Assembly: GCA_022885665.1 (NCBI GenBank)
Contig: JAGQDJ010000023.1
Coordinates: 987,020 to 1,051,019, forward strand
Length of the DNA: 64,000 nucleotides
Reading direction: 5' to 3'
Origin: Triops longicaudatus
Lineage: Eukaryota; Arthropoda; Branchiopoda; Notostraca; Triopsidae
This document shows, in pieces, positions 9,823 to 21,500 of the stretch. Position numbers and translations under genes: made by a program. How positions within the stretch are numbered: the stretch's first letter is position 1; every line of letters starts with the position of its first letter. The notes under the pieces are model-generated. The model was not told where the DNA came from and did not search any database. It saw only the letters and a list, made by a program, of their open reading frames with translations.

Positions 9823-11481
9823 TGAAACATTTGCGAAATTCATGCTGGTGCCAATACATTGCACACCTGTATTCCTTTGAAACTCATTTATAGGAGCATT
9901 AGCTAAATGCTCTTGCGTAAGATCCTGTCAAGAGATCTACGCCTGAGGATCGGCTCACACTAGAGCCATAAGGTCTTTATGGTCAAAGCTGCTATTTGCT
10001 GACTAATTTTGCTCTTCCTGTCTGACTTGTCTCTTAAATATGTACCACATTCTTTTTTTTTATGAGCTATTGGGCGATTTAAGACCATAGGACCTTATGT
10101 CTCGGCACATGTGTGACCCGATCCTTAGCACCATAAAGCAATCATACGGATTGCCTTGATTTTTCTCCCTCCTAGTACAAGCATCGATGGCACAGCTCGT
10201 GACACGCTACACAGCAGACTACGCCTATAGCCTACAGTCGCTCCAAACGTTCAACAACCGGTTACATGCTCCGTACTGGATTTTCAAAGGCCTGCGCTAG
10301 TAAACTTAATCTGCATCTCGGCGAACGTCGTTAACCAACCCCATTGTACGCAAAAAGGAACTTCCATATAAAGCATCCTCGCCTGGGGACATAACCCCTA
10401 CAGAGTACGACTCTGACATGTTTCCGTTCGGTTCAACAGAGACGGGAGAAAGGACAGGTTCCCATACAACCTAACCATACAGTGGAGACCTCGACCATAG
10501 AGCCTAAGCATGGAGAGTTCTAAGCCAAGACGGTGATTACAATTTGCATTCCAAACTTTCCGTACGTAAAACTATTGCACAAATCACCTTAAATGAAACA
10601 ATTTGTACAAGAAATGAAAAACGAGAAAAAACTCACCTAAAAAGCTTTAGGTATCCATTGAAAGTGAAATTCTTGTAACAGCAAATTCCTTCGCCGTTTG
10701 TCACAGGTGTAGAAAAGACGTTTCTCACGCATGCACTTGCTCTTTGGTTTTCATTAAGTGAAAAACTCACAAATTATTACCACAATTTCTGTGCAAGAAA
10801 ATAAACTCAGTAAATCACAATTTCACTTAAATACAGGCACTGTCCAAATCGAAACAACGTTTGGTGTACTGGGTACTTTTTTCGAAGCAAGTAAAATGTT
10901 TCAGACTTGCAACTACTCCCCGTCGTGCCTGTTTCAGGCTTGCAAGGGCACTGGGTGTCGTGTGAACCGCGGAAAAGCCGGAGGCTGCAAGTTCAAAAGA
11001 GGCCTTCCTTCGCGCGTGGTGCTTCTTTTTAAATATGTTCCATAGATGGCACAAGTTGTTGCATTTCATGGTCAAAATAGTGAGAGCTCTGAACTTGGAT
11101 GATGTGAAAAGTATATATTCACATAGGCAGGAGTAATGCGACTTTCCCACTTTGGAAAAATGGCGTCTCGGTTCTCTTAAGCCTACGACGTTTTCAAACG
11201 GAGATAATCCAGAGATAAGGAACAGGTAAAGTTCTGTGGTTTATTTCTTGCCATAACGACGTATTTTCATGAATAGGAGGCAGTTGCCATTACGTTGTAT
11301 TGGCTAGACACTTGCAGCGGTCGTGTTGGATAGGTTGGTCGGATTAGACCGTGAAAAAGCGACAGGCAGATCACTGTTGTGGTGGACGAGGTGAGGACGC
11401 GTAATTTTGCATTGAATGTGAATTTATAGCATTTTATAATATTTTTATTTTGTTGCTAGGTTGTATATTTAGCGTGCGACA
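9823..11481. other. Upstream region of BTB-ZF gene 1
   Basis: No gene seen. The base sequence before the BTB ATG (TTTTGTTGCTAG then a 22-base leader) suggests an acceptor at about 11459, so a non-coding first exon probably lies in this region. Confidence 0.5.
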
Positions 11482-13419
11482 ATGACGGAACAAGAATTTT
11501 GCCTACGTTGGAACAATCATGAATCAAATTTATCAGCCGTACTGGAATTGATGTTGAAGAAGGAAGCTTTGGTGGATGTGACGTTTGCTTGCGATGGCCA
11601 ACTTCTCAAAGCACACCGAACGGTTTTGTCAGCTTGCAGTCCTTACTTTGAATCCATGTTTATGGGAACGGCTCATCCGCACCCTATTGTAATTTTGCGC
11701 GACGTCAAAGCCGAAGAATTTCAGTCTCTAATAGACTTCATGTACAAAGGCGAAGTCACTGTTTGCCAAAGTCGGCTCTCGAGTTTTTTGCGTATCGCAG
11801 AATCCTTGCAAGTCAGGGGACTAACCGAAAAGGACAAGTCCGCCACGGACACGGACGCAGTTATCCAAACTGACATGGTACCTGATCCCCAAGCCTCTCC
11901 TCCGGGCAGTCCATCCGGAAAGGATAGTAACCATCGGAAAAAACGTCGAAAACGCCCAGATCCACCGTTTGCTGACAATTCAGCGAGTAACACTTTTCAA
12001 ACACCGACTCCCCTGCCTGGTCCATGCACTAGTAACACAACAAATACCTCCCAAAACCCCAACGCTTACTCAGTTTTACCTAGTACATCATACAGTCTTG
12101 TGGGAACTCCTTCCTTGGACAGTTTGCTGCCGTTGCAAGAGGCGAAAAATCCCGCGTCGTCTGTCTCTTTAGTTGACTCGCTGTCTCAGTACTCGTATGT
12201 GTCGGACGCAGGAACTAGTCACTGTGCGAATGTCAAGCAGGAACCTTCCCTTGTATCAGCCCTACCAACTTTCGTGGACATGGCTTCTGATGACAATGAT
12301 GCTTTTAATTTTGTAATTCCGATCTCGTATATATTCTTCGGGATTGTCATTATGAGAACCTCTACTTACATGTATTGTGTCATTATGTAGGGAGCATCGT
12401 CGTCCGCAGCCAATTTTCTTGAAAATGCATTGCAAGTGGGCGGTTCTGGATTGTGTGTAAACGTGTCAGATGATAGCAGCAGCACAGGTCAGGAGCATCT
12501 GGACCTTAGTCAGGAACCAGACCCTCCCGGTGGTAAGTCCACTGTAGTAGCACTTGAATGTTATTAATTGGCACGTTGTTCTGTGTTGCGGGGTTAGAAG
12601 CTTACATGCATTCACCACGTTAGCGTTCGGACTGAAAAGTAGTTTAGGTGAACGTTTTTTTTTTACAAGTTTGCACCTTTGCTTTCTGTCATCCCGCATT
12701 AACAACCTACCCTTCTTTAAGGTATGTCAACGTCAGAACGTCAAAGTACTGTAACTATTGGCTAATTTACCAGCACCTTTCATGGAGAGACTGTCCCGGT
12801 CGCGAGTCTGTTGTTGGCTGCCTCCCATATTGAGAATTTTAAAGGAACAGTTTGACGGAATTGATTTTAGGGAAAGGAAAACGAGATGAGCGGAAAAGTA
12901 AACGAACAGCAATAAGCTTAAAATCGAAGAACGAAGAGACATGCATCCCACAGACGGTGGTCCTGGGAGTATGGGTGAAAAGCGAATTAAGACAATTAAC
13001 TACTTTCTCGATTTATACGCTTTTCTTTTCTCCGTTTAGTATCTTTTTCATTAGCGAAGGGGGGGGGGGGAGAAGGTGCTAGCAAATTTTCTCGGGGTGA
13101 CTTGTGGACCGCCGTGTTGTGTATGCGTGTCAGCAAATGGATGCATTGTTTCTCAAGACAAATATCTGTCTCTTTTATTTAAGATGTAACTCTGGAAAGC
13201 CAAGCGGGGGCGGGTCCTCGAAGCGGCGTCTGTACTGTTTGCGGCCATTTTCGTTCCGACTTACGTCAACATATGGAAAGTCATCTAGGATCCGTATTCC
13301 AGTGCATGGTTTGTGGTCGCTCCTATCCCAGGCGTAAAACTCTCAATCAACATATCAAACGCAGTCACCCCCAGCAAGCCAGTGATACTAGCTCAAATCC
13401 CCCTATGCCTCCCTTTTAA
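11482..13419 (+). CDS. BTB zinc-finger transcription factor 1, isoform with first zinc-finger exon
   Basis: Nuclear transcription factor of the tramtrack/lola/broad group. Exons 11482-12312, 12391-12532 and 13184-13419 join with matching phases (0, then 1) to give about 402 residues. Residues 1-115 are the BTB/POZ dimerisation domain (FCLRWNNHESNL, then LVDVTFACDG, LKAHRTVLSACSPYFE, FMYKGEV). A Lys/Arg stretch KKRRKRP after about residue 150 could be a nuclear localisation signal; the linker is Ser/Thr/Pro-rich with a VKQEP sumoylation-type motif. The last exon encodes two C2H2 fingers: CTVC...HMESH, with an unusually short loop, and CMVC...HIKRSH. The donor at 12532 can alternatively join 14210. 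Which Drosophila gene it matches cannot be told from the BTB domain alone. Confidence 0.9.
12533..13183 (+). other. Intron of BTB-ZF gene 1 before first zinc-finger exon
   Basis: Begins GTAAGTCC and ends TTATTTAAG. Contains a run of 12 G at about 13059-13070. No further finger exon was seen in it. Confidence 0.8.
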
Positions 13420-14209
13420 AATTTGTTTATGCGTGTTTATTATGGACGAAGTATGCTTCGCATATGAACTCTACCACCTTGACGTATAATCTTTGGTGTT
13501 GTTATTTCACGTTATGAAAACGTTTGATTTATTTTTGTAATCCATAGAAGTCGATAACGAAGACTAGCTTGTGTTGCCACCTTGTGCCGTATACTTTCTC
13601 AGCTAGCAAACGAAATACAGCATTATCGAATGATGACTCTTTTGAACTTTTTAGCCGTTAGCCAGATTCGAGTTAGGATAGGAGTGTTGCTGAAAAAAAT
13701 ATAGTCGTGGCAAACCAATTATAAAATTATTAAATGTTTCCATTCCTGAGTATGATTTATCTTTATACTTGCTTAGGAATTCAGATGGTCTTATTGTGAT
13801 GATAAAACGAACAGGAAAACTCGTCTATATTCCAGAGCCCTCTTCCGTAGTGCATGGAGTTGAGCATCACTGATTTCGCTTTGTACTTATTTTCCAATAA
13901 GCCATTTCTCTTGATGATTCTTTAAATACTTGCATCCTTGACAGAATAGCTTGGCTTTGTCCTGTTGCAATGCAGTTTATGGTGCACTGACATACCATGC
14001 CTGAACAAAAAGTTGGCGGTAGAAAATTCGAGATCAGCCTTGCTATTACTCTTTCATATTTGACTGGAGACATTCAGTTAAGCTGTGCTGTGTACTCCGA
14101 GTGTGCAACTTGTATGTTATTCTTTGGCCGTCTGCGAATCGAGACAGCGTCTGTGCCTGTTTCAGATGTTAGGCTCAAAGTTTCTGACGGATTTTCCTTC
14201 CGTTGACAG
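13420..14209 (+). other. Segment between the two alternative zinc-finger exons
   Basis: AT-rich, with several stop codons in all frames. It acts as 3' UTR for the first isoform and intron for the second. An AATTATAAAATT region near 13720 and other A-rich stretches could hold the polyadenylation site of the shorter isoform, but no clear AATAAA was identified. Confidence 0.5.
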
Positions 14210-14562
14210 GAGAGCAATCGGGAAGTGCTGCCTCGTTTCCGCTGCAGCAGCTTCGGGGTTCTCATATCACCCTTCAGTCCTCATTCAAGCCCGTGTTAGA
14301 TAATCCCACCAAATGGTTATGTCGCATCTGTCATCGCGAAGTGGCCCATCGAAGACCTCATTTGCTGACGCACTTACCTAAGAGCATTAGATGTCGACTG
14401 TGTCCACAAGAAAGTTCTCGCCCAGACAATATGCGGAATCATATTAAGAATAAGCACCCGGAAGTGATGATGCTCCACGGTGAAGACTTTAAAACTAGTC
14501 TCTTTGCAGACTTCTTTCATAACGGATTGAAAAAGGCAAAGCGTAAGCGCAAGCGAACTTAA
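14210..14562 (+). CDS. Alternative zinc-finger terminal exon of BTB-ZF gene 1
   Basis: Follows a strong acceptor (TTCCGTTGACAG at 14209) and is in phase with the donor at 12532, exactly like the exon at 13184, so it would replace it by alternative splicing. It encodes about 117 residues: a Gly/Ser/Gln linker, then a C2H2 pair read as CRICHREVAHRRPHLLTH and CRLCPQESSRPDNMRNHIKNKH, then a basic end KKAKRKRKRT before the TAA at 14560-14562. The isoform would be about 441 residues. Swapping zinc-finger exons behind a shared BTB is the known design of lola, broad, fruitless and tramtrack. Confidence 0.85.
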
Positions 14563-14966
14563 CGAAAGTTAATCTTTCTTACCACTATGCTCGTTTGCCT
14601 CCCTACCCTCATTATCTTAAGTTCGAGTGGGTGTTACCAAGCAAGCTGTAAAAAAATGAATAGTTCCTGCCTGTATGACACAATTCTTGTTAGCGTAGAA
14701 TTTTGTCAGTCTTGCAGGAACCTTTACCCGCGCCATGTACTACATTTGTAACCCTATCTAGGAATGGAAATAAAGTATTATCGTCATACGTAACTGGCCT
14801 AACACAAGGCGAATTAGCTACACGAAGTAGCTACAAGTCCAAAACGCCTAATTGACGGTAAGTGAAAGTCTTTGTTCACATATTGCATCCGTGTTGAATC
14901 GAGAAATCAATAAATAACAATAAAGACACGATCACGGCTCAGACCACGAGCTTAAACGTGGGCCTT
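14563..14966. other. Convergent 3' region of BTB-ZF gene 1 and the secreted protein gene
   Basis: AATAAA at about 14770 on the plus strand fits the end of the longer BTB-ZF isoform. No gene seen. Confidence 0.6.
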
Positions 14967-15395
14967 CTAGTAAGGCGTAGGCATAGCGTAAGGCATAGGT
15001 GGGCTGGGTTGTACGTAAGGAGAGGCCATAGGTAAAGGAGGTGAGTAGGGTTGTTGTGCTGGAGCGCTATAGCTTGGTACGGATGGTGCATAGGCTGCAG
15101 CGGGAGCTGGAACCCGTACTGGAACATAAACTGGCTCAGGTACGAGGTAGAGAATACTCCGCTGGGGCACCACTTTATGCTGATAAGCTTCACCAATATT
15201 AATAAATCGTTTCGTGCGAAGAACGCTTCCGCTTACTGCTGTAGTAGCCAAGAAGCAAACGAGTAAAACCTGTGAACAGAGAAAAAAAGGGCAAAAAGTT
15301 ATAAAAGATCCAGTTGATGAGAACGTTGAATAATATTTTGAATTAAATGAAAGGTTAATGTATATATTGAGCAAGGGTACCTTAGTTGCGTACAT
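14967..15395 (-). CDS. Small secreted Pro/Tyr/Ala-rich protein, cuticle or matrix type
   Basis: Two exons: 15395-15381 (MYATK) and 15269-14967. Joined, residues 1-19 form a signal peptide (MYATKVLLVCFLATTAVSG), a very short first exon followed by the hydrophobic core on exon 2, which is typical of arthropod cuticular and other secreted structural genes. The mature part of about 86 residues has a basic start (VLRTKRFINIG) and then low-complexity repeats of Pro, Tyr, Val and Ala (LVPEPVYVPVRVPAP, PSYSAPAQQPYSPPLP, SPPMPYAMPTPY). No chitin-binding R&R consensus and no cysteine. A TATA box stands about 95 bases upstream of the ATG. Function in cuticle or extracellular matrix is inferred from composition only. 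Confidence 0.75.
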   Translation of the reverse strand: MYATKVPLLNIYINLSFNSKYYSTFSSTGSFITFCPFFLCSQVLLVCFLATTAVSGSVLRTKRFINIGEAYQHKVVPQRSILYLVPEPVYVPVRVPAPAAAYAPSVPSYSAPAQQPYSPPLPMASPYVQPSPPMPYAMPTPY

Positions 15396-15488
15396 TCTGG
15401 GCTTCCGTAGATTCCGTAGACACAAACCTGGAGTGTACTCGTCACACAAAACGACGCAAGCAAGTGTGATTAGAACGATATTGAACTC

Positions 15489-15496
15489 TATTTATA
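15489..15496 (-). promoter_or_regulatory. TATA box of the secreted Pro/Tyr-rich protein gene
   Basis: Minus strand reads CTATAAATAG. An initiator-like TCACACT occurs about 25-30 bases downstream, near 15463-15469, ahead of the ATG at 15395. Spacing fits a focused core promoter. Confidence 0.6.
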
Positions 15497-15550
15497 GTAT
15501 ATTGGCGGTTGTGCAGTACCCCGGATGTCATAGCTCATTTAATTCACAAG

Positions 15551-15597
15551 AGAAAAGGATTACGAGTTCGAGGTTTGTTGGAGTTTAATCCTTTTCT
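15551..15597. repeat. Inverted repeat with 12-base arms
   Basis: AGAAAAGGATTA at 15551-15562 pairs with TAATCCTTTTCT at 15586-15597, with a 23-base loop. It lies just upstream of the TATA box at 15489-15496. Confidence 0.6.
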
Positions 15598-15599
15598 AA

Positions 15600-18495
15600 G
15601 ACGCATTCCTGGACTTGTTTTTCCCGGGGAAAGAGAGCAGGTCGTAGGCAGAGAAGAGGCATTAAATATTCTACTAAAATTCCGGGTAATTAAACGAGTG
15701 AGAGTGCGAATGCCTTTCTTAATAGAAATGCATAAGCAATGCATAATGTCCCCACAAAACAATGGTGGAACCCCCAGACACGCGGTTCAGTGTGTATGAT
15801 CCAGCGCAGGGAAATGTTTCGTCTGCGGCGGAGAACGAGGCACGTGTAACGGCCACAAGTAAGAAAATGTGGAATTTTATGGTTTATGGTTCTCATTTAG
15901 AGTCGTCATGCTTGTGAAACAGCTGTAGGTAAGGAAATGTATAGAGAGGCTCTTTAAGCCGTCGTTATCGACCCAAAGAACTTCAGCTATGTGCAACGGC
16001 CCAAGCAGAGCTGCCGTAAGTAAAGGGGGCGTCCCTTTTTCATTCGCCTTCTCTGTCTCTTTTCTCTATGTTCCTTCCCCTAACACTCTGTCCTACCTTC
16101 CTTGTTCCTTATGTTAAATTTCTCAAGGCTGCCCTATTTTTGCTATTAATTGTTTCCTACAGCCCAGACAGTCTAATCAATATGACTCTCCAGTCACCGA
16201 GCCGAAACAACCAGACACCTTTAGCCGGCCTGCTGGCGCGTCTTGGTATTGCATTGCGTAGAAATTGTCTAAAAGCGAGGAGAAAAGTTACTACTACACC
16301 CTTTACTCTAACCTTTGCGTTCGGCATGCAATGTTGAGTATGTGAAACGCGTTCGCACATCGATGAAAAGACGGCAAAACGCTTCCTGTAGCTCGTGAAT
16401 AACCTAGCGCCAACGTTCTCTTGGAAGTGTTGAATCAACTCTTGCGAAATAAGCATGTTCAGCTACACGTGGCTGAGCGAATAGCTTTGGGCTCTACGAC
16501 TGTGGACTTTAGGGAGGTAATTGTCGTCCATTTACTGCAAATTGGTAGTGGTGGTAATTTTCGCAGTACCATACGTTGTAGGGATCAAGGTAGAAGACTT
16601 TTTGGTAACCTAGCCGCAGGGTTTGGACAGGAAAAACTGGTATTCCGCAAACGACGTTCAGGCCGGGAATAGAAAGAGCAAGTGTCAGGTGCACAAAAGA
16701 TGTGGTTTCTGGTTACTTGGTTTAAAAGTAGACGGTCAAACTCAACAATACAGCACCCGTTGAAGAGAGAAAAACGACAAAAGAGCTCGAGAAAAAAGGG
16801 GTAAATTTCGACGGTAGCGAAGGTAGAAAAGGCTTTTGTTCAGAGAGAGAGGTTAAAAGAACCCCATGGGAAAACGACAAGTATACTCGGAATAAATCGC
16901 AAGAGATTCCAGTCTTGCTACAATACGCCACTATTAGAACAATCGGTTCACCCCTTAAAGTGAAAACCGGAACTTTTGTTCCAAATTTTCCCAATGACTT
17001 TCAGCATTGGTCCTTTGGACGAAACGAAAGAGAATAGAAGGGTTCTTTTGCAGGCTTTCGAGCTTGGCTGCGTTTCCTCGCTTTTTCTTTTCCCAAGGCC
17101 GGCCAAATTGGCGAATGCTGATTAATAGGGCCCCTCTTCCCCAGTTTGCAAGGACCTTTGCACAGTCGTTATCCCCTTCTTCGTCTTTGTCTGCCCTACG
17201 ACTTGCAAAAACTCCCTTAGAATACGAACAAGGGCGTAGGCGGTTCGGTGATAAGCTTTTATCACGGTTAGATCTATTGTGTGGACGTATGCGGGGCAAA
17301 ATACGTGCCGCATTTTGAAATTTGCCTAAGACTCAAAGCGTTTTCGAATCCACTTGCTGTAAAACGTGTTACGCGTCTCTCCGTAGCAGGAGGAAGCCAT
17401 TGCTTTTGTTGTTCAGCGCAGTTACACTCGCCCGATCTAGGCTGCCTAATTCTATGAACGCCTCTTAGTCAGCTGCTTTAGTTCCTTCTAATGAACTTAG
17501 ACCTTTAATGGTGAAAACTTAAACGAATGTATATAGAAAAGAATGAACGTGGTCTTGCTTTATTTTTAAAAAAACTGGAGTTTTTCATTTCGTAATGCGC
17601 TGCTTTGTTCAACGTATAACTTTTAACAGTCTTTCAACTTTTTTCGTTTGTTCAAGGCCTCGTTCTACGCGCTCCTCTCGTGCTACAGCGTTGAAAATCA
17701 GTGCGATGTTGCATAGTATAAGAAGATAAAAATGTCCCGCACAATTCAGCGTAGTGCTGTCTATTCTTCCCGCTCCATAGTTCGGACTTCAGAGGCGTTT
17801 GTTTCCTCCTACTGGTCGACGCCGTTCTCGGTTTGATTCGCGAGACCAAGGATTGCTTTTTAGTTACGTTCCCCACCCTGCGCGTGTTAGTGGTTTAGTG
17901 TGTCGCCTGTCGTCTTATCCCTATCGAATTCCACCTAACGTATAGTGTTGTGTATTTAGAAAAGACCCAGGGCTGAAGGCCGTAATGCTTGTATGCATAT
18001 GCGAAAGTCTTCAATGCAACCCATACTTTCAGTACATGCGTCGTTCACGCATGCTGTGAAAAGTGATCTGAGGACGGCAGGTTGACACAACAGCCTACAC
18101 ATATATACACACAACAAGGAAGGAGCCTGATATACACACAACTGCCGGGAATGTGTCGCAATCACCACATTCTCTTTCTATGGTAAGTTCCTTGATTGCA
18201 ATCTACGTTTGTGGCGTCCAATCCTCAGGGTTGCTGTAGAGCGGAAAGCTGTTGCAGGCACTGGAAGGCAGGTTGCATGTCGAGGCTAGTGAGCAAACGG
18301 ACATCATGTCTGCTTGGACGTAAAGTAGAGTTTTTCTACTGTTTTCAATTTTGTCTGACGTCAAAGCACTAGAAGGTGTAGTGAAAAGGCCAGGTAAATG
18401 TGAATCAAATCATGTATGGGTCAAGTACGTTGACAGGAGCGACTTGTGGTGCTGTCCATTCTTGATCGGGTACTCATTTGTTTCTTTCTTTCAGA
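15600..18495. other. Intergenic and probable 5' leader region of BTB-ZF gene 2
   Basis: No confident coding gene. A donor-like GTAAGTTCC at about 18182 and an acceptor TTTCTTTCTTTCAG at 18494 may bound a 5' UTR intron of the downstream BTB gene. A short Tyr-rich minus-strand frame near 16690-16509 was seen but has no usable start. Confidence 0.5.
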
Positions 18496-18531
18496 ATGGC
18501 GAATGCGACGTTGACTCAAGTGGCCGAGTGA
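18496..18531 (+). promoter_or_regulatory. Upstream ORF in BTB-ZF gene 2 leader
   Basis: Directly after the likely leader acceptor, an 11-codon uORF (MANATLTQVAE) ends at 18531. A second ATG at 18532 opens an out-of-frame ORF that runs over the true start at 18558. Together they would lower initiation at the main ATG. Confidence 0.5.
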
Positions 18532-18557
18532 ATGGTTACTAAGCACCGTACGTGGTC

Positions 18558-21500
18558 ATGGCTGCGGAGGAGTTTGTGCTGCGATGGAACAACCACCAGC
18601 AAAACTTTGCCACTGTGGTGGAAGACCTTTGGCGCCAAGATACATTCACGGACGTGGTCCTTTGTTCAGAAGGCCGAGTGTTCCCAGCTCATCGTGTGAT
18701 TCTGTCTGCGTGCAGTCCCTACTTTCTGGATATCCTCAGCAAAGTGCCTGAACACCAGCACCCTGTCGTCTTTCTTCAGGGCGTCCCTCTCAAAGACCTC
18801 CATGCCTTGCTAACCTTCATGTACTCGGGAGAAGTGGTCGTGTCCAACAGTGACATGATCTCCTTCTTCAAGACCGCCGAAACTTTACAAATTAAAGGAC
18901 TAGCCTCATCCTCACGACAGTTTGCCATTCACGAGCCTCATACTTCCGTTGTCCCGTCTGGGTCGGGAGACTCTTCGTCCGAAGGCGGGCCGCTCAGACC
19001 AGCTCCTGGCTCGGAATCCCCGCTCTTGTACCCGCCTGTCGTCAACAGCCCCAATGCGCCACGAGTCAGCCCCAGTCCCACCCTCACTCCTTCGCCGCTG
19101 GGGCGTCGCGAACGCCCCTTACCATCCGACAGCCCCAGACTCAGCGACACCACCATGGGAAGCTTAAGAATGGCGCCAGTAGGCGTAGCCGATTTGTCCA
19201 ATCCCGGTTTATCGCGACACCACCTGGGGGAGCTTAACATCAATCGCTCGTCGGCCTCCAGCATGCTCCTGGCCTCGTTAAGTACTGGACGCTACTCGCC
19301 GCCTTCTTTACGATCCGTAGGACCGCCCTTGTTGGGCTCGCTAGCTGCTGCAACCGTTGGACCCGCCCATACTTCGAGTCCTGGCCGAAGTCCGTTGCTT
19401 TCGGCAGCGGTAGGTGTTTTGGGAGACGGACCTTGGTTGCCACGACCACCTTGCCCACCCGGACCATTTCCACCAGTGCCTGGGCCTGGACCAACTTTCA
19501 GTAGAAGAGGGGTAAGTCCTATATAAGATCGTCCTTTAGTTACACTAAATTGAAAACGTAAAAAAAAAATGTAAAAAGCGCACTTGCCATAATGTGCAGA
19601 CCAGGTAAAATGTGTATTGTCAATGGGTTGGGTTTGACCACGAAAGGAGTCTTTGGGCTGCTTTAGAGAAACTTTGTATTCAAGCGAAGCTCAGTGGAGG
19701 TATGAAAAGCTGGTCGAAGAATGGTAGGATAAGAACCCAAATTGTTGAAAGCGAGGGATTTTCTGTCTATAATATGTGACGCACTTGACATAGAAAATCC
19801 TTCATTTCTCGTTGCTAGCTGGTGGTGTACAATGGGTAGTTCTTTTGCATTAGGTTGTGTTCAAATAGCCCATCTACCTGGTTGACATGTTATACTAATG
19901 TCTGGGGATGATATCATATTGGCGTTCAACCTACGCGGCAGTGGCACCTCAAATGTTGCTACCATAGTAGTTTAAGGCGTGCTTTTTTTACATATTTTTT
20001 GTGTCTTGGAGGGTTGACCGCCAATCTTAGCGTTTTCCTTTCACACGCAAATTACATTTATGAAGCCTGCACTTGTGACAGTAAAGGAAGAAAAACAGCC
20101 CAAGACTCGCTTGCGTGCCTCTGCGCTTTACGAGCCACGGAGGTGTGCAATTGTGATTGTTCCTTTTTAGCGCTTATTATAGCGTTGCTTTTGGGGTATT
20201 GGGCGCTGTACAGTATAGACAATTTCATGGAATGACGGAACTGTCCTTTTTGCAACGTTAAACGGTACGCAACTTACCGGGAAACTCACGCTTGGGTACT
20301 TGCAGCGCTGCTTGAAAGATTCTGGGACAACCAGTAAGCGAATCCACGTGTATCTTGTCCCCGAATTTTTATCGACTTTACCTGCGACTAGTTCTTGGTG
20401 TCACTGTTGCGTACTGGGCGTAAGAATACAAATAAAAGGCTTTGAACATTTCCAGTCCGCTTTCCTCCCAACTCTGGTATCCTATTTTATTGTTAGACGC
20501 TGTTATGCATTAGAGTTAGAGGTAATCCTGCAGAGTTTAATTGCCCATTTAGTTTGGTTCCGGGAAATTTACACTGGGCAATGTGTTGTAGTAAATAAGC
20601 CTAGAAGGAATCAGTCGAGATCGCACTATCCCAATCTTTATCGCAGTTACCTAGTCCTACGTTCATTAACCTTTGACTCACTCCACCCACCCGGTGGAAA
20701 CCGAAAGGAAAAGGACGAACTTTGCAAGTGTAGTGCATTGAAAAGCAGCGATGGCAGTTGGATTACCACTGAAAAAGTGGTTTAGATTGGCCGCGTTTCC
20801 TGCTTAAAGGGGACAGACGACAGCCAAGATACCGTACAAAAATGGAAATAAAAGTCTAGCCTTGAGTTAATGTATTGCGTTTCCCTGAGAATAAATTTAC
20901 TAGTTTGAAGGGATATGGTGAGCTAATCAGATAATATCAGGACACACGTACTGCTGTTTACCGTAGTAAACAGCTAAGAAGCGGAATTTTGCGAGAGGTG
21001 TGTTTGAACTTGTTTCTGTAGTGCAATCTTCAGGCGCGCACATTTCATTCGGTATGTTCTGCCAATAGTGTTTATCAGCGGGGCAAAAAAGTAGGGATGC
21101 TGATAAAGGGTAAAGTGTAAGGGTCTATTTACACTGACAATGTAAGGAAACAAGGTGCATGTAAAATACGCAGAACATAATTGGAATATCTTTTTGACCA
21201 ACTGCTTCCTAACAAACAGTTGACTGGGATAGTCGGGTTTAAAGGTCCATAGTTATATATTTGAAATGAAAAAAAGCGTTTGGTATAGCGAACTTCAAAT
21301 AAACCGAGCCGTGTAACGGAATTCTTTCGTACTTTTGGCTTGTTAAATTCATGTATTTGAAATTTATAAATACAGTTTGAACTCCGACTTTATCAATTGT
21401 TTGGGACCGGAGAGTGTTGACATGCCTAATAGTTATCAAAATTGGATGCACGTAATTTAGCACATTAAGAATTTTTACAGAGAATTTGAAACGAAGAAAA

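Noticed and set aside
16509..16694. Tyr-rich minus-strand frame ending NGRQLPP
   Set aside because: Composition resembles a small secreted protein, but no start or signal-peptide exon could be joined.
20300..20785. Open plus-strand frame of 161 codons inside the BTB-ZF 2 intron
   Set aside because: Starts with TTG, has no domain, odd composition and no splice or start context; likely chance.
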